A stretch of DNA of 64,000 nt, from assembly GCF_018835585.1 (NCBI RefSeq), contig NZ_JAHGVE010000003.1, forward strand, positions 179,615 through 243,614. Direction: 5' to 3'. The notes under the pieces are model-generated. The model saw nothing but the letters and a program-made list of their open reading frames with translations. It ran no database searches and was not told where the DNA came from. Below are positions 33,195-41,883 of the stretch, one piece after another. This DNA comes from Pelorhabdus rhamnosifermentans. Lineage in GTDB: Bacteria; Bacillota; Negativicutes; UMGS1260. Numbering within the stretch: the stretch's first letter is position 1; each line of letters opens with the position of its first letter. The position numbers and the translations under genes were made by a program.

Positions 33195-34124
33195 TCAGCT
33201 AAAAAACTTTTTGTTATTTTGTCTGTCTACTTTTGGCTTTCTTGAATTTGGCCAATCATATTGCATTAAAATCTTGTAATGTTTTTTGGGGGAAACGCCA
33301 TAAATCCGTTTAAATGACCTAATGAAGTTTGAATAATCCCTAAAACCACACTCCAGACATGACTGAGTTACTGATTTCCCCTCTTTCAGCAAAGCGTTAG
33401 CAGCGATCAAACGTTTCTGTAATATGTAGTTGTGCATGGTATATCCAGTCTGTTGCTTAAATCTACGCATAAGATAATATTTGCTAAGATGGCATACTGA
33501 AGCCAGTTTATCCACGGACAAATCCCCACAAAGGTTATTACTAATATATTGGAGTATTTTGCCGATCGTTTCATCATATTTAATATCGGGATTCTGCATA
33601 TCAGATTTATGACCTAAAAAGTTTCTGTTTAAGTAAATAACAAACTGTAAGAACAAAGAGTTTTTAAGTATTTGACTGCCAAAATCCTGGCTTTTACAAG
33701 CGTCTTCCAACTGAAAGAAAATGTTTTTTAGTTCTGGAAAAAGATCAGGGGGTAAGCGCAACAAATTAAAATTTTCTTGGGCGGCAATTTGGAAGCACGT
33801 CAATAAATTACACCCAATATAGTTGTGTTTTGTTAGAAAGAGCGGATTAAACCAAATTATTACACGCTCATACGTTTCTGTTAGGTCAATTATCGGTTTA
33901 TGAATTTCATTACTATTAACTAAGAGAATATCCCAGGGTTTTAGTTTATAGGCCTTACCTTCAATTAAATACGTTACTTTTCCGGACATAAAAATAATGA
34001 TCTTGTTGAAATCATGAAAGTGAAATCCAAGCTGAATATTTTTTTTGTCTTTCAAATGAAAGAGCTCAAAGTCTTTATGTAAATATCCTCTTTTGTGATG
34101 GGCAATTTGATTTTCGGTTTCCAT
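33195..34124 (-). CDS. AraC-family regulator, cupin sensor
   Basis: 309 residues. N-terminal cupin (LGFHFHDFNKIIIFMSGKVTYLIEGKAYKLKPWDILLVNSNEIHKP, about 32-78) and C-terminal AraC domain (LSVDKLASVCHLSKYYLMRRFKQQTGYTMHNYILQKRLIAANALL; SVTQSCLECGFRDYSNFIRSFKRIYGVSPKKHYKIL). ATG at 34124 with AAGGAG. Divergent from alanine racemase at 34365, which it probably controls in response to an amino acid or sugar. Confidence 0.88.
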   Translation of the reverse strand: METENQIAHHKRGYLHKDFELFHLKDKKNIQLGFHFHDFNKIIIFMSGKVTYLIEGKAYKLKPWDILLVNSNEIHKPIIDLTETYERVIIWFNPLFLTKHNYIGCNLLTCFQIAAQENFNLLRLPPDLFPELKNIFFQLEDACKSQDFGSQILKNSLFLQFVIYLNRNFLGHKSDMQNPDIKYDETIGKILQYISNNLCGDLSVDKLASVCHLSKYYLMRRFKQQTGYTMHNYILQKRLIAANALLKEGKSVTQSCLECGFRDYSNFIRSFKRIYGVSPKKHYKILMQYDWPNSRKPKVDRQNNKKFFS

Positions 34125-34364
34125 AGGAACTCCTTTTCCTTAAATGAGTATATCTCTATTTTACAGCATATTTTGCAATGTTTTGGTTAGTTTATGCAAT
34201 GTTTATGGTGAATTTTTTAATTATAATAATTGTAGAACCGAGAGAATCCCTGATTAAAAAATTAAGTACATAATCATAATTAATGGAGTAAGGAGCCAAA
34301 ATGGTATTAGAGCAGATGGCATTTTGGTTGTTCAAGCAAATTATTCTACAAGGAGGACGATCCA

Positions 34365-35564
34365 ATGGGAAATACTTTTAGAATTATTCCGGATGAGGCT
34401 TTTGGGAGCAAAGCAATTGTACGTATTAGAGATATAGCTGCTGTTGTTCACAATTATAAGTTATTTAAAAAGAAGGCTGACTTAACAAATTCTATTTGTG
34501 GGGCTGTTTTAAAGGCGGATGTCCATGGATTACAAATGAAGGATGTTGCACCGGCATTATATAAAGAAGGTGCGAGATACTTTTTTATTGAGGAAATATG
34601 TGAAGGAATTGCACTAAGAAAAATTTTACCATACGATGACGCGAGAATTTATGCAATGGCAGGTTTACTTCATGGTGAAGAGGCGTATTTTAAAGAATCA
34701 AATATTATTCCATGTCTCAATAGCTTAGAGCAGCTTAACAGATGGAATAGTTTCTGTGGTTTAAATGGAAGGGGTTCAGCAATAATTCATCTTGATACAC
34801 ATATGAACCGTCTTGGGTTATTAGATGATGAAGTTAATATATTAAGTAATGAATTTAGTAGTCTGACATCCAATCTGATGATAGAATTTTTCATGAGTCA
34901 TTTTTACGATATAAAAGGTACCGATCATAGCAATTGTTATAGGCAACTAGACATATTAAACAGATATTTAGAAAAGTTACCCTCCATACCTGTTACTTTC
35001 GCCTGTACTGATAGTGTTATTCTACTAGATAATAAAGCCTTTAATTTAGATATGATACGTCCAGGCATTGGGTTGGTGGGAGGAGCACCAAATATGGAAA
35101 ATCCAGTTGCTCCTGATGCAAAACATACAATTGAAATTTATGCCAAGATGTCACAAATTAAGAATGTTAAAAAGGGTGAGACAATAGGATACGGGGGATC
35201 CTATACGGCAAAAAGAGATATCAAGTTGGCTCTTGTCCATATCGGATACAAAGATGGTTACCTTAGAGCATTAAGTGAATTAGATAATCATCCTCAAGGA
35301 GTGTATATGTATGTTGATCAATATAGATTGCCTATTATTGGAAAAATTTCATTGGGTGCTACGATAGTCGATGTTACTGATGTTCCTAGTGATATTCTTG
35401 AAAAGTATAAATATGCTGAAGTTGTTGGATCAAATGTTGATATTAAATTCTTAGCAGATAAAGCGGGATGTTACGAAATACTGGCAGCACTTGGTAGGTC
35501 AAACATAAAAATAGCTGACTATACATTACAAGAATTTAAAACTTTATTTTCGGATAACGGATAA
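34365..35564 (+). CDS. alr: alanine racemase
   Basis: 399 residues with PLP lysine K50 in GAVLKADVHGLQ (usual AVVKANAYGHG) and the second catalytic residue Y276 in IGYGGSYTAKRD, followed by the HIGYKDGYLRAL signature. N-terminal TIM-barrel and C-terminal beta domain are both complete. It interconverts L- and D-alanine for cell-wall synthesis. Divergence at both active-site motifs and a neighbouring AraC regulator suggest a secondary, inducible enzyme or a related amino-acid racemase instead of the housekeeping copy. AAGGAGGAC precedes ATG 34365. Confidence 0.88.
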   Translation: MGNTFRIIPDEAFGSKAIVRIRDIAAVVHNYKLFKKKADLTNSICGAVLKADVHGLQMKDVAPALYKEGARYFFIEEICEGIALRKILPYDDARIYAMAGLLHGEEAYFKESNIIPCLNSLEQLNRWNSFCGLNGRGSAIIHLDTHMNRLGLLDDEVNILSNEFSSLTSNLMIEFFMSHFYDIKGTDHSNCYRQLDILNRYLEKLPSIPVTFACTDSVILLDNKAFNLDMIRPGIGLVGGAPNMENPVAPDAKHTIEIYAKMSQIKNVKKGETIGYGGSYTAKRDIKLALVHIGYKDGYLRALSELDNHPQGVYMYVDQYRLPIIGKISLGATIVDVTDVPSDILEKYKYAEVVGSNVDIKFLADKAGCYEILAALGRSNIKIADYTLQEFKTLFSDNG

Positions 35565-35760
35565 GTAATTTATAAAGCGACTGATATTGGTGTTTTTCTT
35601 GGATAAGCTGATTCGAAAAAAATGTAAAACCAGTAACTATTATTGGTGACGGTAGAGATGACTCAAGAACGGATTGATGAGTTTAAGGAACTCTGGTCTA
35701 GTGCTATAACGCCAAGCGACAACAAAATAGGGCTTATAGGTTGATGATTGATAATAAAAA
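35565..35760. other. non-coding stretch with C-terminal gene fragment
   Basis: About 100 bases near 35650-35745 encode TQERIDEFKELWSSAITPSDNKIGLIG and a stop, without an upstream start. A related fragment lies at 57615-57685 (VPLTDLWLSAIT, then AGGGCTTATAGGTT in common). Both are scraps of the same kind of gene. Source not recognised. Confidence 0.4.
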
Positions 35761-35761
35761 A

Positions 35762-35806
35762 GAAACTTCTGCTGGATTTTGCATCAATGTGGCAGGAGTT
35801 TCTTGA
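35762..35806. repeat. dispersed hairpin repeat, copy 1
   Basis: AAACTTCTGCtggattttgcatcaatgtgGCAGGAGTTT: stem of about 10 bp with conserved loop. Related copies at 36785-36830 and 51669-51720. Placed after the racemase gene; probably a terminator that has spread as a repeat. Confidence 0.65.
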
Positions 35807-35895
35807 CTTATGGAAAATAAAGTAATGATAATAATTACAAATTGTAGATTAGGTGTGGCGGATTAAAGATAATTACTGCAAGAAGGGGATATATT

Positions 35896-36705
35896 TTGAA
35901 AAAAATTTTTAGTATCATCATCTTTTTAGTAATTCTAACATTATGCTACTTTGTGCAAAAGGGTTTTAATGTGAGCGAACAAAAAGTTATAAAAATTGAA
36001 CATTCATCCGCACTTACGCCAAATACTTCTGAATCTATTGAACCATCGGATACTTTCGTGGAAAAAAGAAGTACTTTTACATATAATGATCAAAAAATTC
36101 AGTACCTGCTTATCTTTCCTGCGAAATATACTCAATCTAAAAATCAATGGCCGATGATTTTATTTTTACATGGAAGTTCACTCCGTGGACAAAATTTAGA
36201 TTTAGTGAAAAAGTATGGACCAACCTGGGTCGCAGAACAACGCAAGGATTTTCCATTCGTTGTTCTTGCACCACAATGTCCCGAGGGTGAAGATTGGATG
36301 AATAAGCCAGATATTCTGGTTGCACTACTTGATGATGTTTTAAAAAAATATCGTATAGATCAAGATAGAGTTTATTTGACTGGAACAAGTAGGGGGGGGA
36401 ATGGTACATGGTATCTAGCTTGTCAGCATCCAGAATACTTTGCAGCGATAGCCCCGCTAGCCTCAAATCCAACAATTCCTAACAGTTGGAATAAACAGAT
36501 GATCACTATGCCTATATGGGCTTTTCATGGTGAAAAAGATCCCATTCTTCCGTTGAAAAATGATGAAGCTATGATTAGTGCACTACGCATGCAAGGAGGT
36601 ACGCCTCGTTTCACGATACTGCCTGACCAGGGACATGAAATTGCTGGTGTATATAAAAACCATGAACTCTATGATTGGTTTCTGACTAATAATCGCCAGC
36701 GTTAA
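35896..36705 (+). CDS. secreted alpha/beta hydrolase (esterase, PHB-depolymerase-like)
   Basis: 269 residues: N-terminal signal/anchor helix (IFSIIIFLVILTLCYFV), then an alpha/beta hydrolase. Oxyanion region ILFLHGSSLRG, nucleophile Ser in LTGTSRGGNGTWYLA (GxSxG), Asp in HGEKDPILPL and His in DQGHEIAG. This is the dienelactone hydrolase/phospholipase-like group that includes LpqC and feruloyl esterases. It acts outside the cytoplasm; the substrate is an ester, probably of a carbohydrate or phenolic acid. Start TTG at 35896 with AGAAGGGGAT. No partner gene. Confidence 0.83.
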   Translation: MKKIFSIIIFLVILTLCYFVQKGFNVSEQKVIKIEHSSALTPNTSESIEPSDTFVEKRSTFTYNDQKIQYLLIFPAKYTQSKNQWPMILFLHGSSLRGQNLDLVKKYGPTWVAEQRKDFPFVVLAPQCPEGEDWMNKPDILVALLDDVLKKYRIDQDRVYLTGTSRGGNGTWYLACQHPEYFAAIAPLASNPTIPNSWNKQMITMPIWAFHGEKDPILPLKNDEAMISALRMQGGTPRFTILPDQGHEIAGVYKNHELYDWFLTNNRQR

Positions 36706-37242
36706 TTGATCAAATGCATAAGAACCTTTGACAAATCATTGACGAAGGTTGTAGAGAAGTGATAATTGACTATAAGTAATTAAAGGGGAAACTCCTGCTC
36801 GATTTTGTATGATCTGGCAGGGTTTTCCCTTTTATGCAAGTTTCTCTGCCCACTTGGAATTTCCTTTTGAAAAATTAGAGCACGACTTAAATGGATTACA
36901 CTTTCCATGAGGTTTTTTTATTGTAAGTCAGTCTAATAGGCTATTTTCTTTTTAGGTAGGGCCGAAGCGTACTGGTAATAGTAAAAAAATCTGTTAAATT
37001 TGTGTAAATATGGCAGGATTATATACGGATATGTCGAAAAATGACGAAAATTAGTGTAATTAGAATGAGTTTATTGTCAAGATTCAAACGGTATCGAACA
37101 GTCTGCATCAGTTGAAGAATAGCTTCTGCCAGTTAACTTTTAGTCAACTGGCGATGGAATTGCGAGAAGCTGTCAAATGCAACAACAATACAGATAATTT
37201 TAGATGACAATTATTCAAAAATATTTTTGAGGAGTGTTATAA
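36706..37242. other. non-coding region before Rec-CheX
   Basis: 537 bases. Contains the hairpin repeat copy 2 (36785-36830), a stretch near 36729 (CAAATCATTGACGAAGGTT) nearly repeated at 57575, and an imperfect hairpin at 37129-37153 (GCCAGTTAAC/GTCAACTGGC). No gene is supportable. Confidence 0.45.
36785..36830. repeat. dispersed hairpin repeat, copy 2
   Basis: GGGGAAACTCCTGCtcgattttgtatgatctgGCAGGGTTTTCCC. The loop TTTTGTATGA is nearly the same as in copy 3. Lies after the esterase gene. Confidence 0.65.
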
Positions 37243-38103
37243 ATGAGTGTTCGAATTATGGTTATGGATGATTCCCCATTTTCTAGAACAATGATTGCAG
37301 AAGCTTTATCTGATAGTGGATATGAAGTCGTTGGGGAAGCCGATTCATTGGAAGGTTTAATTGAAACCTATGATAAGTGTAAACCTGACATTGTAACTAT
37401 GGATATAGTAATGCCTGAAGCTAATGGTTTTGAATGTAGTCGGGAACTTCGTAGACATGATCCTAAAGCGAAAATAATACTTGTCAGTTCTATGAAAGAT
37501 GAAGAAACGGAAACGGAAGCAAAGCGCATAGGTGTAGCTGGTTATATACAAAAGCCAGTAGACATAGAAAGCTTGAGTCGAGTAATAGAAAATATCTTGT
37601 CACCTGATGATCTCTTTGAACAATTAATAGAAAGAGGATTTGAAACCTTTAAAGAGGCTCTTGCACAAAATGTTACACGTATGGCTAAAACGCCAGTAAC
37701 ATTTGTACCCATAAATAATGCTGATATACCATATATGTCTCAAGGAATGACGACGGTTATTGGCATCATTGGTCAGTCTTCTGGGTCAATGATTATGGAT
37801 GTGTCCGATGAGTCTGCAAACAAAATAGCAGAGGCTATTTTGCGGCGCCCTGCTAAAAATCGTGAGGAAGTATTATCCATGGTAGCAGAACTTGCAAATA
37901 TTATTGCCGGGATTGCTTGTTCGATGCTGAATAAGAAAGAGAAGGCTTTTGGATTACGTGTATCTCCCCCAAGCTTGTTCCATGGTAATACTGCAGAAAT
38001 TATAAGTCCTAGCGTCAGGCTTCAAAAATGTCTTGCTGAAACTGATTTTGGAAGTATATTTTTGGCTGTTGGATTTAAAAAGGGGTCGGTATTATGGATG
38101 TAA
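37243..38103 (+). CDS. response regulator fused to CheX-like phosphatase domain
   Basis: 286 residues. Residues 1-120 are a CheY-like receiver (MDDSPFSR acidic pair, phospho-acceptor D in DIVTMDIVMPEANG, K in GYIQKPVD). Residues about 135-286 are a CheC/CheX-type domain, with the catalytic pair E and N in MVAELANIIAG. CheX dephosphorylates CheY-P, so this protein joins target and phosphatase folds in one chain. GAGGAG precedes ATG 37243. The next gene, a stand-alone CheX, starts 10 bases inside its 3' end, so both are translationally coupled. Confidence 0.87.
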   Translation: MSVRIMVMDDSPFSRTMIAEALSDSGYEVVGEADSLEGLIETYDKCKPDIVTMDIVMPEANGFECSRELRRHDPKAKIILVSSMKDEETETEAKRIGVAGYIQKPVDIESLSRVIENILSPDDLFEQLIERGFETFKEALAQNVTRMAKTPVTFVPINNADIPYMSQGMTTVIGIIGQSSGSMIMDVSDESANKIAEAILRRPAKNREEVLSMVAELANIIAGIACSMLNKKEKAFGLRVSPPSLFHGNTAEIISPSVRLQKCLAETDFGSIFLAVGFKKGSVLWM

Positions 38104-38564
38104 ATATTATAAACCCAATATTAAGTGCGTTTAATGAGATAATTCCGCAAATAGGGTTCCAGACAATAAGAAAAACGAATATTACATTGGTGGGATCGAC
38201 ATTCAATTATAGTGGAGTCTTAATTAATCTTTCCGTGATTGGTTCAATAAAAGGTGTAATACTGATTGGCATGGATCTAAATTCAGCGAAACGTTTTGCG
38301 TCAAAAATGATGATGGGAATGGAAGTAAATGATTTTGATACGTTGGCACAAAGCGCAGTTTCGGAAATGGGCAATATGGTTTGTGCCAATGCCTGTACAC
38401 ATTATAGCCAAGTAGGTATAGATGGACTGGATATTTCACCTCCTACTCTTATGGTTGGTCAGGGAGGCGAAGCTACTTTGCCAGTGCCTCAGACCATTGT
38501 AGTTCATTTTTTAGTTGATGATATCGAGATTCAAGTATATATAGGATTAATGAACAGTAAGTAG
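38094..38564 (+). CDS. cheX: CheX phosphatase
   Basis: 156 residues; ATG 38094 overlaps the end of the preceding gene. It carries the CheX core QSAVSEMGNMVCANA, where E and N position the water that hydrolyses CheY-phosphate, and the typical strands VLINLSVIGSIKGVILIGM and TIVVHFLVDDIEIQVYIGL. Functions in chemotaxis adaptation. Paired with the Rec-CheX fusion upstream. Confidence 0.9.
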   Translation: MDVNIINPILSAFNEIIPQIGFQTIRKTNITLVGSTFNYSGVLINLSVIGSIKGVILIGMDLNSAKRFASKMMMGMEVNDFDTLAQSAVSEMGNMVCANACTHYSQVGIDGLDISPPTLMVGQGGEATLPVPQTIVVHFLVDDIEIQVYIGLMNSK

Positions 38565-38625
38565 TGGGATTTCATACGATGTCTCATCATTAAAATGGAG
38601 ATTTGTTGTATAATATCTAAATATA

Positions 38626-38665
38626 GGGGTTGCCGCACTAAGAAAATTAGTGTGGCAGCTCCTTT
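38626..38665 (+). terminator. terminator after cheX
   Basis: Arms 38626-38641 and 38647-38662 pair over 16 positions (one G-U, one mismatch), followed by TTTC. Confidence 0.75.
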
Positions 38666-38667
38666 CT

Positions 38668-38706
38668 CGCAAAAAAACAATCCCCAGACTTCGAAAAGTC
38701 CGGGGA
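38668..38706 (-). terminator. terminator after the MFS gene
   Basis: TCCCCAGACTT (38681-38691) with AAGTCCGGGGA (38696-38706); on the minus strand this is followed by a T7 run at 38671-38677. It lies 80 bases after the MFS stop. Confidence 0.8.
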
Positions 38707-38787
38707 AAGGTGTAAGAATTAAAAATTGAATCTGCCGCCAATAAATATACGTTTGTCTGGAAAAAAACGTTACAGACAAGGATTTTC

Positions 38788-40092
38788 TTAAAATTTATTT
38801 TTAGGGATTAGAAAGTAAGACAATACTCCCAACAAAGCGAGAATATAATAAATACTCGAATAAGGAATGTTCAAGTCGACAAGTCTGCCGATTACCGCAG
38901 GACCAAAGGACCCGCCGAGCAGGTAAAAAAGTGTAAAGATCCCCATGCCTGCACTAAATTCGGATAAATTCAGCGTTGACGGAACTAATTTCGCACTAGC
39001 AGTCAAGACTCCGTTAAAACCAATCATAAGAATAATGATCCAAAGAGCATCAACCCACGGCGAAAATTGTAGGGAAGCACCCATTAGAATAAATCCACCA
39101 ATCAGACAACAATGTGAGATTATAAGTACCTGCGAACTTCCATACTGATCAGTCCATCGACCAATGAACGATCCGAGTAGTGCAGCAGACATTGCACCTG
39201 GGAGCATGAGTAGGCCGATAATGCTTGTCGGTAAGTGGAAAGTAGCCTTAAGCATGATTGGCAATACAAAGGTTAGTCCGGTGTTGCTTATAAAAGTAAG
39301 AAAGCTTATCGACAGGATTCTTTGGTAGGGGACATTCTTCATGAAAGTTGCCGGTATAAATGGGTGCGCAGTTTTCTGAATACTCATACCGAATCCAACA
39401 AGAAACGCGACACCGATAAAGGTCAATAACCATTTAAAAGTAACTCCTAGCAATATAAATGTCAATCCTGCTGAAAACAAAGCAGCTCCGAGAATATCGA
39501 AGGCCCCTCGTTTGTGTTCGGTATTCGGGACATACTTGAGGATAAGGGGAAGGATAAATATGCTTGAAGCGGACACCAAGAACAAGGCGTGCCAGCCGAA
39601 GTATTGTTCAATAAATCCGCCGAATACAGGTCCGAAGCCGGAAGCAAAAGCAATTGTGGCGGATAAAGCGCCGAGTACCTGGCCTCTGACACTGGGATTG
39701 AAATATTGGATTGTTATTGCATAAGAAAGCGGAGAAAAGGAAGACGCGCCTGCTGCTTGCAGCAGTCTTCCAAGGATTACCTGCCAATAAGAAGTTGTAA
39801 AGAAGCCAATAATAGAGCCAGTGACAAGAAGGGTTAATCCAATAATATACAACCGTTGAAAAGAAAAGGACTCGGTTAATTTACTATAGGTTCCTGCACC
39901 GATCGCCATCAGAATACTGTAGCCGACCATCACCCAGCTAGCTTGTGAAGAGGTGAGCATAAAGGATTCAGAGATCGATGGAATAGCTAGATTGAACATC
40001 GTTATATTCATATTCCCAAATACAAAGAGTAAGCAGAGTGTTCCAATTAAATTACGGCTATTCCGGGTTAGAGAGCAAGCTTCGTTGTCCAT
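38788..40092 (-). CDS. MFS drug-efflux transporter (TetL/DHA2-like)
   Basis: 434 residues, about 12-14 membrane helices. The family signature between helices 2 and 3 appears as GAGTYSKLTESFSFQRLYIIG, and motif C-like GRLLQAAGASSFSPLSYAI in helix 5. Such proteins are proton/drug antiporters in the inner membrane. It is the second gene of a minus-strand pair with a lactonase-like hydrolase (gap 18 bases) and is controlled by the divergent TetR protein at 41034. GGGGGGGAA is the ribosome site of ATG 40092. Confidence 0.88.
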   Translation of the reverse strand: MDNEACSLTRNSRNLIGTLCLLFVFGNMNITMFNLAIPSISESFMLTSSQASWVMVGYSILMAIGAGTYSKLTESFSFQRLYIIGLTLLVTGSIIGFFTTSYWQVILGRLLQAAGASSFSPLSYAITIQYFNPSVRGQVLGALSATIAFASGFGPVFGGFIEQYFGWHALFLVSASSIFILPLILKYVPNTEHKRGAFDILGAALFSAGLTFILLGVTFKWLLTFIGVAFLVGFGMSIQKTAHPFIPATFMKNVPYQRILSISFLTFISNTGLTFVLPIMLKATFHLPTSIIGLLMLPGAMSAALLGSFIGRWTDQYGSSQVLIISHCCLIGGFILMGASLQFSPWVDALWIIILMIGFNGVLTASAKLVPSTLNLSEFSAGMGIFTLFYLLGGSFGPAVIGRLVDLNIPYSSIYYILALLGVLSYFLIPKNKF

Positions 40093-40110
40093 AGGGGCAG
40101 TTCCCCCCCG

Positions 40111-40869
40111 CTATAAGAATTCGGGGAATGTACGTCCCTTTGACGCTTGTCTGTTGTCATGGCCAAAGAAGACAACTGTGGGATGAATTTCCTGAATTAA
40201 TTTCTTCAGGTGCCTAAGTGATTTCGCAGCCATCTCGGAATTAAATGACAAGAAAGGCAGGTCATTTTCGAAATTCTGCTTGGTGTAAGCTCCATCAAGA
40301 GTTAGCAATACGGGGCCTGATTTTTCAGTTGTTACAAGCACCGATTGATGTCCTGGCGAATGACCAGGTGTAGACAAAATCTTAATTCCAGGTAATAAAT
40401 CATAGTCCCCTTCAATGATTTGGTACTGTAAGTCAGGTAGTCGGCACTCTAGTGGCGAATAATTATCATCGGTCATGGCGGTATCAAACTCCGCTTGCTG
40501 GATGATAATCGGAGTATTGCGAAAATGACCGTTTCCCCCGGCATGATCCAAGTGTAAGTGAGAACTGATGACTGTCTGCATGTCGTCGGTATGATAACCG
40601 ACACGCTTCAAAACATTTACAATAGTATCGCTTTCCAGCATGTTAGGGACAAGACGTCCTTCTCTTTTGGTTCCCTTATAATAATCGGGGTTGTTGACAA
40701 AGGAATCAGGCATTCCTGTATCGATTAAAATGGGTCCGTCCTCCGTTTCCAAAAGAAATGACCATACCGGCATATTTACCAATTTACCGGGAGGAAGATT
40801 CCGGTTTACTGCTGATTGGTCAAGATAGCAAGAACCAGCAGATAGAATATATAATTTTTTTACTGTCAT
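40111..40869 (-). CDS. metallo-beta-lactamase-fold lactonase (AHL lactonase-like)
   Basis: 252 residues with the dinuclear zinc signature SSHLHLDHAGGN (HxHxDH), then His in STPGHSPGHQS, Asp in LTLDGAYTKQN and final His in FFGHDNRQ. The opening KKLYILSAGSCYLDQSAVNR and WSFLLETEDGPILIDTGMPDS place it near AhlD/AttM/AiiA N-acyl homoserine lactonases. It may open lactone rings of signals or antibiotics. It is the first gene of the pair with the MFS pump; ATG 40869, about 80 bases from the TetR operators. Confidence 0.87.
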   Translation of the reverse strand: MTVKKLYILSAGSCYLDQSAVNRNLPPGKLVNMPVWSFLLETEDGPILIDTGMPDSFVNNPDYYKGTKREGRLVPNMLESDTIVNVLKRVGYHTDDMQTVISSHLHLDHAGGNGHFRNTPIIIQQAEFDTAMTDDNYSPLECRLPDLQYQIIEGDYDLLPGIKILSTPGHSPGHQSVLVTTEKSGPVLLTLDGAYTKQNFENDLPFLSFNSEMAAKSLRHLKKLIQEIHPTVVFFGHDNRQASKGRTFPEFL

Positions 40870-40932
40870 AGGGTATCACCTTTCCTGCAATAAATTTTGT
40901 ACGATAAAAATTTGTTTTACATGCACAACCAT

Positions 40933-40989
40933 GATACAATTGATACAGGACAACTTGTCCTGTATCAATTGTATCGGACAAGTTGTCCG
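40933..40989. promoter_or_regulatory. two TetR operators
   Basis: A 43-base palindrome (40933-40975, centre C40954) contains GGACAACTTGTCC at 40948-40960. A second operator, GGACAAGTTGTCC (40976-40988), follows at 28 bp centre to centre. They lie between the TetR gene and the lactonase gene and so control both directions. Confidence 0.8.
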
Positions 40990-41033
40990 TTGTCAAGAAA
41001 ATAGTTAAATCTTCTATTCAAGGAGAATGTTAA

Positions 41034-41642
41034 ATGAGTAAAACACTTGAATTTATCACAAGTTCTACAGATGAGGTATTTCGGCGGCGAATTTTGGAAT
41101 CGGCAAGAACGTTGTTCATTGAACAAGGCGTTGAGAACGTAAATATGCATCAGATCGCTAAAATGGCACAAATTGGTCAGGCGAGCTTATATCGACGCTA
41201 TACAGAAAAAGGTGATATTTGCATTGAGGTTGTGCGCGAAGAGTGTCAGCCTTTATTTGAAGAAGTGAAAGCCTATCTTGATCAATCTATTGAGGTCCCT
41301 CCTTTAGATCGACTATATCAAGTAATCGTAAAATTTGTTGCTTTTCTGGAGGCAAAGGTTCCCTGGTTATGTGCCGTTAGCCGAGCTTCCACTGAATTTC
41401 GTCCGTTGCAATCGCCGCTGTATCAATGGATGCGCACTACATGTCGAGATTTGTTAAATGAGGCCGTTCAACGGGGAGAAGTTGTGGACGTGGATGTTTT
41501 GTATACCGTAGAAGCATTATTGGCGGCACTCCACAATATTGATTTTCATACCCAAGATCAAGGGTTTTTGACTAAACGAATTTTGCAAGGATTACGCCGG
41601 ATTTTTATTGAAGGATTAAAAGAAATTCCTGTACCCAAATAA
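41034..41642 (+). CDS. TetR-family regulator
   Basis: 202 residues. Residues 18-64 are the TetR helix-turn-helix (RRILESARTLFIEQGVENVNMHQIAKMAQIGQASLYRRYTEKGDI). The rest is an all-helical ligand pocket typical of drug-responsive repressors. AAGGAGAAT precedes ATG 41034. It is divergent from the lactonase/MFS pair, with two matching operators between them, which indicates self- and pump-repression relieved by a ligand. Confidence 0.9.
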   Translation: MSKTLEFITSSTDEVFRRRILESARTLFIEQGVENVNMHQIAKMAQIGQASLYRRYTEKGDICIEVVREECQPLFEEVKAYLDQSIEVPPLDRLYQVIVKFVAFLEAKVPWLCAVSRASTEFRPLQSPLYQWMRTTCRDLLNEAVQRGEVVDVDVLYTVEALLAALHNIDFHTQDQGFLTKRILQGLRRIFIEGLKEIPVPK

Positions 41643-41883
41643 GGCCTGTTGGAATGGAAAAGTAATCATACACTTGCATTGGTTTGGTAGTTTCAAAAGT
41701 CATCTACTATTTGTAGATGGCTTTTAACATAAGATATTATTATGGGATAAATAACCTTTAGCAATTAATTGGCGGAGGATTTGGATTTTTAATAACGAAA
41801 ATAGCAGAAAGCCTAACACATCGTAGTCCTGCATTTATTGTCACTACATATTGTATTAAATTTTTTAGAAAGGAAGATCTGTA

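Noticed and set aside
37005..37240. Possible c-di-GMP (GEMM) riboswitch before the Rec-CheX gene
   Set aside because: No conserved GEMM core or tetraloop receptor could be found; only an imperfect 10-bp hairpin is present.
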